Source of the DNA: Siphonodentalium dalli
Taxonomy: Eukaryota; Mollusca; Scaphopoda; Gadilida; Siphonodentaliidae
Assembly: GCA_032622095.1 (NCBI GenBank)
Contig: CP136068.1
Coordinates: 124,567,989-124,631,988, forward strand
Direction: 5' to 3'
Length of the DNA: 64,000 nucleotides
Below, in pieces: positions 56,936-64,000 of the stretch. The notes below the pieces were generated by a model that did not search any database, had not been told where the DNA came from, and worked only from the letters and a program-made list of their open reading frames with translations. How positions within the stretch are numbered: position 1 is the stretch's first letter; the number at the start of each line of letters is the position of its first letter. A program made the position numbers and the translations under genes.

Positions 56936-57148
56936 CAGTAATGTCCTAAATAATTGACTCCTTAACCACAGAAGAATTATGGGTAACTTTTCAGGATTTA
57001 GTCGGAAATATGGCTTGTTGCCATTCATTGGTAAGCTCTCACTGAGAACTTTTCGATGAATGGCAACAAGCCATATTTCTGACTAAATGCTGAAAAGTTA
57101 CCCATAATTCTGCTGGGGTAAAGGAGACAATTAGTTACAGCATTACTG
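56936..57148. mobile_element. Full-length palindromic Tc1/mariner-type MITE, 213 bp
   Basis: It has the same length as the copy at 9051 and is flanked by TA at 56934-56935 and 57149-57150. It starts CAGTAATGTCCTAAATAATT. Confidence 0.87.
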
Positions 57149-57222
57149 TACTTGTTGTCATAGTTCGTTGATGTAAACATGATGCATCCAATGTGAGAGA
57201 TTCATTGTAACACTGAGGAAAC

Positions 57223-58350
57223 CAGGCCTCAGCTCACAAGGCTACTCGGGCGAGATTGTCGCCTTACTGTCGCTGACTTCGCCCTATCGGCGCTCTAAGG
57301 CGAAATCGAAGTCGCCTTCAATTTTAGGGAGATTTTTTTTTTTTTTTTTTTCTTAATTTGTTTTCTATTTTTTTTTCCAGACATGTCTGGACATGTCCGT
57401 ATATAGATGAATTGTGGCGGCCATCCCAAAAAGAAACAGACGATGCAGAGCCAAAGACCCAAGTGTTTAAAATAAAATAATAAAATATGACCTATTGTTT
57501 TGTGTTGTTATTCCGTCGCCTTTGTTCCCTTTGCGGTAATGAATGTTAATCACGAAAGTTTTGACACGCTGAAAACACGATGAGATGTTGTTACTGACCA
57601 TCGTGAGTGTCACAAATAAATGTTTTAATTAACTTAAAAGACCGCCGTCCCGCTTTTCAGATATAAAACAATTACGACATTATCAGAGTATGTACCAGGC
57701 GCTTCGGAAGTTCGTTTCGGTAACGCGTCAGACTTTTTGAAGAGACCGCGTCAGACTTTTGAAGAGATCGACTTCCGTAAATAAAATAATGTCAAGTTTA
57801 TTGCTTTAATCGGATTATACCAGTGATGTTGGCATTAATTAAGGGAGGCCATTAATTAATAAAAGTTTTTGCAACTCCTTTGTTAGTTAGTCCTTATTGT
57901 TTATTTTAGCGGACACCCACATTACAGCCGTGACCAAATTAAACTTAAAAAGTTACATGCATCATGATTCAGACTGTACAAACGTATCTTCCAAGCTGCA
58001 GTCTAGGAAATAATACTACTTTCATTTAGTTAAAAAAGTAACTATTACTGTAACTTGACAATTGTCTTGCTTAAATGATAGCTACACAAAACATTTCCAA
58101 AAATTTTAAATGTATAAAAACAATTAATTAAGCTAATTTCAGATAAAGTAAATTTTTTTTAGTTTTATTTGTTATTTTATCTTTTTAAATTTTTTATTGT
58201 CAGATGTTATAAAATAAAGCGATATTTGAAAATTGTCAATTTTTGGTAGTCTCCCCACCCTGAAGTCTCCCTAAATTTCCTGAAGTCTCCCTAAATTTCC
58301 GGGAGGGAGATTTCAAGTCTCCCTGTTCTGGACCCCTAGGCTGAGGCCTG
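57223..58350. mobile_element. hAT-type element, 1.13 kb, perfect 8-bp duplication
   Basis: Ends CAGGCCTCAGC and GCTGAGGCCTG; GAGGAAAC stands on both sides (57215-57222 and 58351-58358). The subterminal parts contain GTCGCC-rich and AAGTCTCCCTAAATTTCC motifs. No ORF of transposase size exists, so it is non-autonomous. Confidence 0.92.
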
Positions 58351-58702
58351 GAGGAAACCCATTAGGCCAAACACATTGCAATTGAGGAGAAAAATTTTTA
58401 TACCCTAATTCGGCCCAGTCTGGAAGGCAACATGAGCAACATCTCCGTATTCTACTCGCCACCCTAATTTTGCAGTCGGTAAACGTGGATGTTGGCCTGC
58501 AAATTCTGCAAATTGCCCAAAAGAGTCCATTATTCATCTGGTGGGTTCTTCAGCAATTATAAGCAGATGACAGACAGTAGAAAGTGTAGAAGGAATCCTG
58601 GTCATTTGTTGAACTTATTATCTGACAATTTCCTAAGGGAACTAATCGTCAATGAGTATTTAGTACAGAAAGAGTTAACATGTGATTCCATCTTCGACTC
58701 AC

Positions 58703-58890
58703 GGAAGATTCCAGCCAGGTCAACCTGGGTTACGACCCAGGTGACTTCTTTAGACGATTCCTGTTTGACAGTGCCATAAAGCGAGAACTGTGATGATTTC
58801 TCTCCGGGTTCAGTTAACACGCCGATAATTTTCATCTTCTTTTCAGAAAATTTGTGCACTTTCCAAGATAATCCATCATCAAATGAATAC
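58703..58890 (-). CDS. SORL1: SORL1 exon: last VPS10 strands (TEPGEKS block)
   Basis: This 188-nt exon reads Y-S-F-D-D-G-L-S-W (an Asp-box-like strand, the S-x-D-x-G-x-x-W pattern of VPS10 blades), then KVHKFSEKKMKIIGVLTEPGEK and a strand ending TQVDLAGIF. The LLTEPGEKS block is a clear SORL1 signature. The donor is GTGAGT at 58697-58702 and the acceptor is tatag before 58890. One base completes the previous codon and one (C) is left over. A small TTAA element begins about 30 bp upstream of the acceptor, so the polypyrimidine tract is short. Confidence 0.95.
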
Positions 58891-58919
58891 CTATAAAGAA
58901 CAAGATTTATCTTAATTAA

Positions 58920-59063
58920 CCTTTTCTATACTGAATGGATTCTCCCATTCAATTATAATAGTATACATTGGAAAGTCTATTATTCATTTAGAGGGGTGTT
59001 CAGGTAATAAAAGCAGATTTCCTAAGGGAACTACTCATCAATGAATATTTAGTAGAGAAATGG
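58920..59063. mobile_element. TTAA-4 element, 144 bp
   Basis: TTAA at 58916-58919 and 59064-59067; ends CTTTTCTATACTGAATGG and AGTAGAGAAATGG. It reads CTAAGGGAACTACTC where the copy at 39643 carries an insertion. It lies 30 bp from the exon at 58703-58890. Confidence 0.8.
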
Positions 59064-59093
59064 TTAAATATCACATGGTTGTCCTAGTATTAG

Positions 59094-59595
59094 TGTGCCT
59101 GTCATCTCCCAGAATGGAAAAAGATGAGGCTTAAGCAGAATGAGGATACCAGAGGGTGAAATTGGTGATGCTAGCCTGCTGTGTTGAAGAGATCGGGCAC
59201 ATATGATCTGATCAGCACAAGTTATTTTGGTCGATAGCTCTATTTGGCAATGCTTAGGTAAAACTTGGTCCCGTAATACCTGTGAGTTTTATCTGAACCA
59301 ACGTTCCACATAGACACAAGAAATAGCATCAAGTGCTTTTCGAAATCCAAAGTGAGAATCATAATTCGCGTCTGATGATAATCAGCCCTGTTAATTAGAA
59401 TGGTAAACCAGACGGTCAGATCGGCAGACCCAACCAACGTTTTTTCTTTACAAGTAAAAACTGCATAAAATGGCTGGGTAAGGCCTGGAAAGAGGCATCG
59501 AGGGATGATTAAGGTGCAGACTGTTTCCCCCCTAGCCCGGAGCCAGCTTTATATCTGACGAGAAGCAGAATCAGGCTATGCAGCCATTAAGGCAG
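59094..59595. other. Intron; GCAGAATGAGG fragment at its start
   Basis: 59094-59185 holds half a hairpin of that family. The remainder to 59590 shows nothing recognisable. Confidence 0.5.
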
Positions 59596-60299
59596 CGGCA
59601 ACATACTTGGCCACGACACGATATGAATCAGGATAACCGACCAACGAAACGATACAGATCACGATACACTACATTAGTGTTCTAAATGGATACTATCTGC
59701 ATTATCAGAATCAACCCGTTTAGAACAGGATGAAGAGTTCAGTTAACCCTTTACCCAACAGAACGGCCCTGTGCCAATGCATTCTCTTATATATGCGAGT
59801 CGACCATAGGTCGACTCGCATATATAAGAGAATGCATTGGCTTAACACATTAAAAATTATAAAATTGTTAAAGAATGTAAGAAAAAATGGTAAAAAGTGT
59901 TAAAAAAAGATTTTTTTTAGGCCAATGCATTCTCTTATATATGTGAGGCGACCTATGGTCGACTCGCATATATAAGAGAATGCATTTGCACAGGGCATAA
60001 CTGTAACTATCACAATGTGGTCAAGGAGCCGGTTCCAATGATATCCATATTTGTATGGTTCTATTGAGACAGACCGAAGATATTTTAGGCCGTTGAATCT
60101 TTATTTGGCCGGTTTTGGCCGGTTTGTTGGGTAAAGGGTTAAACTAGAATGGAGATTAATTGTTGGGCAGATCAGTCAAATATACATAGAATACCGAAAC
60201 TTTGGTTTACACTAGCCCATAGATCTGCAGATATTACTTGATTCGTGTATCGCGATACACGTATCACCCTATTGAAATTTACGATGAATCGCCGCAGCC
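59591..60299. mobile_element. GGCAGCGGC inverted-repeat element split by a TTAA-1 element
   Basis: It resembles 46586-47043: ends GGCAGCGGCAA and TCGCCGCAGCC, with CGATACA-type tracts on both sides. The nested element is listed separately. Confidence 0.6.
59747..60138. mobile_element. TTAA-1 element, 392 bp (nested)
   Basis: TTAA at 59743-59746 and 60139-60142; ends CCCTTTACCCAACA and TGTTGGGTAAAGGG. The shared hairpins are at 59769-59842 and 59920-59995. It has the same length as the copy at 14681. Confidence 0.93.
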
Positions 60300-61829
60300 C
60301 CAGCCGCTACACTTACTATAATTTGCCTCTCGCCAAATATTAAGCATTTTAAGGCCATGCAGAGTCCCGAGTGGCAGTCCTATTCAGCGATTCTGACCAA
60401 GGGTGGGCTGACGGATCTTGGTTCTTTGTGAAAGGGAGGTGGGAGGCAAAAATCTGAGGTAGGTTTCAGCAGGAGCAGATGAACATGGTCAGAGCCGTGA
60501 ACACTGGAACCCACCCTCGGATGTGCCCAGTTGACGTGATTGTATTGAGCCTCACCCAAAGATGATTGAGAACGAGGGATTTGATTAGCCTGAGCCATGG
60601 ACCTTGGGGGTACGATTCGGAGGCCACTCGAGGAAGAAAAAATAGTCGGACCTTTTATAAGGATCAGGAAAGGGGACCTCAAAATTAACAATGAAATTGG
60701 GTGACTGATGAGTCACATTATGATTTGTGTCAGGGCTATTTGATCACTTGTCACAAAGTTATTTGTTGGCAAACAACCTCAGAGTAGTAGTGTAAACAAA
60801 TTCAAGTGAACTATGAATCAAGCAAACTACACAAAATTGAGTTAAGTCATAGATAACGAAATTGGGCCCTCATTTAATTCCTGATCCTTAATTGCAGGGA
60901 GCAAATAACCTGAAATTTTGATTAGCAAACAACCTCACATTGACATGAGTAGATAGCAATGTTCTAAAATCATAGCAAAGTCATTACCAAATTGCATAGC
61001 CAAAAAGCCAATGTGGGATTGTGGGTAGCAAATTGTGATGCGATGCGATTCCAGGTAATTTGCTCCCTGCGTATTTGCTACATTGTCAACATTGAAACAA
61101 AATTGTGAGTAATAATTTCAAACAAACAAGATGTACAAATCCAATTTGTCTCACTGGTCGAAGGTTTGAAATAATACTTACATTCTAGAACCACGTGAAC
61201 AGAGATAACATAGCAATTGGACCGCGAAACAGTGTTCTGGAAGAGAGTTCTACACGCGAAAGCCGGAAAGGCGATTTGTGAAACCACGTGCAGAGACCGG
61301 AAGTTGGGAAATTTTCCAACAATTCTCAACAGAACAATGATATTTTTTGCGTAACAGACAAATAAAATTCAAGTGAAATTGAATTTGAATGAAATCGCCA
61401 CTCTGTTAATAATTTAATAATTATGTATCATTTCCCAAAATCAGAACAAGTCAAAAACATGGAACGGGTTAAAAGAATAAATGAACCGGCCGATAAACGC
61501 AATAGTACAGATGTCAAAGGCGAATTGGTGTAAGCCCAGCCATTACTGTAATAAGTATGTCCAGGTTCATTGTTACTCATATCACTTCCCTCAATCTTGA
61601 TCACAAAGATGAAAAGAGGCCGTATACACTGCCAGCTTGTTATTAATACAGCTAGAGGGCACGTGAACTGCTACGTCATAATACCGATTCAAAACATACT
61701 TAAGATATTTCGTACCAAAATAATAAATTTTAAACGGGTCTCATAGATCCCTCCTTTGTGAATAAATATGAATATACCATGTATTTCAGCGTGTAACGTA
61801 TCTTTGACGGGAATATGGAAATTGGTATA
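60300..61829. other. Intron, no feature recognised
   Basis: The minus ORF at 60380-60691 (103 codons) shows no domain and no splice context. 60760-61080 has several TTTGCTA / TAGCAAA motifs. No gene is claimed. Confidence 0.5.
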
Positions 61830-61935
61830 TGGGAGAGAAGTCACTTCACTCTGGGACATAAATAGGGAGAAGTGGCACATTTTAGGGAGAAGATATCTCC
61901 CAAGTTACCTTCTAGGCTGGTCCCTGCTGCAACCT
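61830..61935. repeat. Dispersed repeat, copy of 12250-12355
   Basis: It shares GAGAAGTCACTTC, AATAGGGAGAAGTGGCA and TTCTAGGCTGGTCCC with the first copy. Confidence 0.65.
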
Positions 61936-62473
61936 TCAGAATCAATACTCAGAGAGATTGTTTACACTGTTATATTTTATTCTCCACTAACTACCTCTAT
62001 TGCCTACATAAAGCCTGCCTAATAAACGTTTATTACGTCAATGTAGCTTTATTAGGTCAACGTAACTTTATTAGGTTGTACTACTTTCATGACGTAATTG
62101 CATATGCAAATTGCACAGGTAACTAAGGACGTCAACTGACCGAAATGACGTCATTGTGATTTTGGGACATTTTTATCATCCATAATTCACCGCAATTGAT
62201 ACAAAATTCGTAAACGGATATGTGTTTTCGCTCTAAAACATCTATAAACCATTAGTACCAGGCCAGCTTAGAATAGGTATAAAAAAAAAACAACGAACTC
62301 TTTCGCTCTAAGCTGCACTCCAGTTTTTGCACGTCATGAATGCTAATTAGTTTGCTTGATCTAATAAATGTAAGAGCATCATCGAAGTAACGAATGTCAA
62401 ACTGAGGAAAATGACAGATTTACTTCACAAAAGGCAAGTTTTGTGTGATGGATAAATAAAATATGTAGCTAAT

Positions 62474-62592
62474 AATGCTGTTGCTTAAACTGTTTATGTC
62501 CACTCGGGGGATTTGGCATCTATTGGACTCGGCAGAGCCTTGCCCAATAGATGCTCAAATCCCCCTCACGGACATAAACAGTTTAAGCGACG
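62474..62592. repeat. Imperfect hairpin, ~47-bp arms
   Basis: GTTGCTTAAACTGTTTATGT through CATCTATTGG pairs with CCAATAGATG through ACATAAACAGTTTAAGCGAC, apart from a few mismatches. It may be a foldback element. Confidence 0.75.
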
Positions 62593-62809
62593 ACACTGGC
62601 TACATATTCTATATTTATTTGTCCCCAGGTTGGTGTTATTATTTTCCTGTGTTAAAAAGTGCAAGATGTTTTCCTGATGCACTTTAAATGGAACTTAGTC
62701 ACAATTAGAGATGTGAAAGTCTCAATAGTACTGAAGGAGTACTACTTTAGAAATAAAAAAATTATTTTGAACACTGGCCATTTCTTCCATCAGACTAAAA
62801 TATACTCAC

Positions 62810-62898
62810 AATAGTTCATCAGTCTGAACGGTCTCGTCAACCAGAACAATGAGTCCTCCATGATCACCGATCGCAAAGAAGTAATTACCCTCAGATAC
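62810..62898 (-). CDS. SORL1: SORL1 exon: end of VPS10 propeller
   Basis: This 89-nt exon, the first in transcript order here, reads V-S-E-G-N-Y-F-F-A-I-G-D-H-G-G and then a strand ending T-D-E-L-L. It matches the late VPS10 blade of SORL1 that contains FF-x-x-GDHGG. The acceptor is tgcag next to 62899 and the donor is GTGAGT at 62804-62809. It starts in phase 0 and leaves two bases (TT), which the G opening the next exon completes to Leu. The upstream intron begins directly in a minisatellite. The VPS10 domain is the luminal ten-bladed propeller that binds peptides and propeptides. The N-terminal part of the domain is outside the window. Confidence 0.93.
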
Positions 62899-62907
62899 CT
62901 GCAATCA

Positions 62908-63246
62908 ACAAACAGGAGGAGGTCAAACAAACAGGTGGAGGTCAAATAAACAGGTGGAGGTCAAACACACAGGTGGAGGTCAAACAAACAGGTGGAGGTC
63001 AAACAGGTGGAGGTCAAATAAACAGGTGGAGTTCAAACACACAGGTGGAGGTCAAACAAACAGGTGGAGGTCAAACAGGTGGAGGTCAAATAAACAGGTG
63101 GAGGTCAAACACACAGGTGGAGGTCAAACAAACAGGTGGAGGTCAAACAGGTGGAGGTCAAATAAACAGGTGGAGTTCAAACACACAGGTGGAGGTCAAA
63201 CAAACAGGTGGAGGTCAAACAAACAGGTGGAGGTCAAACAACCAGG
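62908..63246. repeat. CAGGTGGAGGTCAAA minisatellite, 72-bp higher-order unit
   Basis: Units of 19, 19, 19 and 15 bp around CAGGTGGAGGTCAAA form a 72-bp repeat present about four times, some with TTC for GTC. The array starts about 10 bp beyond the acceptor of the exon at 62810-62898. ORFs across it are by-products of unit lengths. Confidence 0.95.
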
Positions 63247-63267
63247 TATAAATAGCAGTCACAATCA

Positions 63268-63460
63268 AGAGTGAATTTAGTGACGTTATCCCACATAGTG
63301 GACTAGCATCACTAAATTCACCCTCTGGGGACCTCATTCTTAACAAAGATTCTATTTCTTTTTAGTTTAGTTTCTCTATATCCCCAAATTGGCAGACGAC
63401 ACATTGGATAATCAAGGTTCCCAATGGGTGTACATCACAATATCACCTAAAAACATATCT
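63268..63460. mobile_element. GCAGAATGAGG family fragment
   Basis: Half a hairpin (GAGTGAATTTAGTGACG to CTCTGGGGACCTCATTCT) is followed by TTAGTTTCTCTATATCCCCA and AGGTTCCCAATGGGTGTACA, the known body in reverse. Confidence 0.7.
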
Positions 63461-64000
63461 GCTTCTCGAGGTGTCCAACTTTTACCTTCCGGTATTACCC
63501 CATTACGGTATTTACCAGAACATTTATACACAAATCCCCAGAAGTAGCATCAGGGTTCGCGCTGCCACTTGCCAAATTTGCCAATGGCAAAAATAATTCA
63601 CATTTGGCAAAAAATATTTTCATATGGCAAAAGTTTTGGCAAGTCACTTTTTAATTAATCAAGCAATTTGAAAAATATTGGTTAATCATTACCATTAATT
63701 TCAGGAAACCCTTACAACATACATGTAATTATATTAGTGGTGTTTTAGAAGGTTTAGAGAAAGTTAACACCTCTATTAAGACGCAGTTAATCTCACAGCA
63801 TTAGTACTGATGGTTGGAGGGAATACTAATCCTCCTGTGATGTGCCCTTCTCATGAAGCAACCCTTCTACCATTGTATTGTTCGGTGATTGGCTTATTGT
63901 TGCATGATAAACAACAATAGAGATGCGAGTATAATTAACTATTAAATAACTGTTTTTCTATCGATATCAAAAGTCGTTCAAACCGCGAGTGTCGAAACAT
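63461..64000. other. Right edge, intron; possible transposon end
   Basis: CAGGGTTCGCGCTGCC at 63551 resembles a hAT terminus, and CTTGCCAAA / TTTGGCAA motifs repeat after it, but the partner end is outside the window. No exon is seen. Confidence 0.35.

Larger units (their letters stand above)
250..62898 (-). other. SORL1: SORL1-like sorting receptor gene, partial (18 exons)
   Basis: This is the locus entry for the gene whose exons are listed separately. The exon order encodes VPS10 end, 10CC, YWTD propeller, EGF and LDL-A repeats. Among known families only the SORL1/LR11 receptors combine these; LRP-type receptors lack VPS10 and sortilins lack the rest. Every junction has GT/AG ends and all 18 exons keep a single reading frame (2,746 nt, about 915 codons). 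SORL1 is a type I membrane protein that sorts cargo between Golgi, endosome and surface with retromer. The gene enters from the right at phase 0 and leaves to the left at phase 1. The promoter, VPS10 start, remaining LDL-A repeats, FN3 domains, membrane segment and tail are not here. Human SORL1 has eleven LDL-A repeats; eight are seen. Exons fill about 4% of the span. Confidence 0.93.

Noticed and set aside
60380-60691. 103-codon minus ORF
   Set aside because: No domain, no splice context with the receptor frame, composition like the surrounding intron.
62908-63246. Spaced repeats resembling a CRISPR array
   Set aside because: Units are 15-19 bp with no unique spacers and the window is animal DNA.
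62954-63274. Overlapping ORFs of 106 and 92 codons over the minisatellite
   Set aside because: Open only because unit lengths avoid stops; pure repeat translation in several frames, inside an intron.

Overview
The window is AT-rich animal DNA that carries about 62.6 kb of one intron-rich gene on the minus strand, with both gene ends outside the window. Eighteen exons chain together with consistent splice phases and give about 915 codons of a SORL1/LR11-type sorting receptor. Read 5' to 3' (right to left), they encode the last strands of the VPS10 (sortilin) propeller, the cysteine-rich 10CC module, a YWTD (LDLR class B) propeller, an EGF-like module and eight LDL-receptor class A repeats. The VPS10 start and the expected fibronectin III, membrane and tail parts lie beyond the window. 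I see no second protein-coding gene. The organism is a bilaterian invertebrate; the repeat types (SINE-like head, GGAC-tailed repeats, very many short inverted-repeat elements) look marine and perhaps lophotrochozoan, but I cannot fix the phylum.

The introns (about 95% of the window) are packed with DNA transposon derivatives. At least four families have TTAA target duplications and termini starting CCCTTT, as piggyBac-like elements do. Others have 8-bp duplications (hAT type), TA duplications with fully palindromic bodies (Tc1/mariner type), or a 3-bp TTA duplication (PIF/Harbinger type). About thirty-five copies of one palindromic hairpin with arms around CCAATGCATTCTCTTATA sit inside elements with unrelated outer termini, so the hairpin looks like a module shared between families.

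Layout: 250-15533 holds seven 3'-ward exons (LDL-A repeats and a 42-nt linker exon). 15568-20166 holds a 2.2-kb inverted-repeat element and TTAA elements. One LDL-A exon lies at 20167-20292. 21095-27416 is a 6.3-kb element with hAT-type ends whose inside is mostly a tandem array of ~190-bp units, including three near-identical 561-bp blocks. 27487-39616 holds one LDL-A exon, the EGF exon and the last two propeller exons. 41364-46285 is a 4.9-kb inverted-repeat element with a GC-rich core. 47266-62898 holds the first propeller exons and the 10CC/VPS10 exons. 62908-63246 is a minisatellite touching a 3' splice site.

The strongest leads are the shared hairpin module, the satellite-carrying hAT-like element, TTAA insertions with paralogous empty sites visible in the same window, and two partial duplications of exon edges, one of which could form an in-frame alternative exon. 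All coordinates come from reading by eye. Family assignments rest on termini and target duplications, since no transposase was found.
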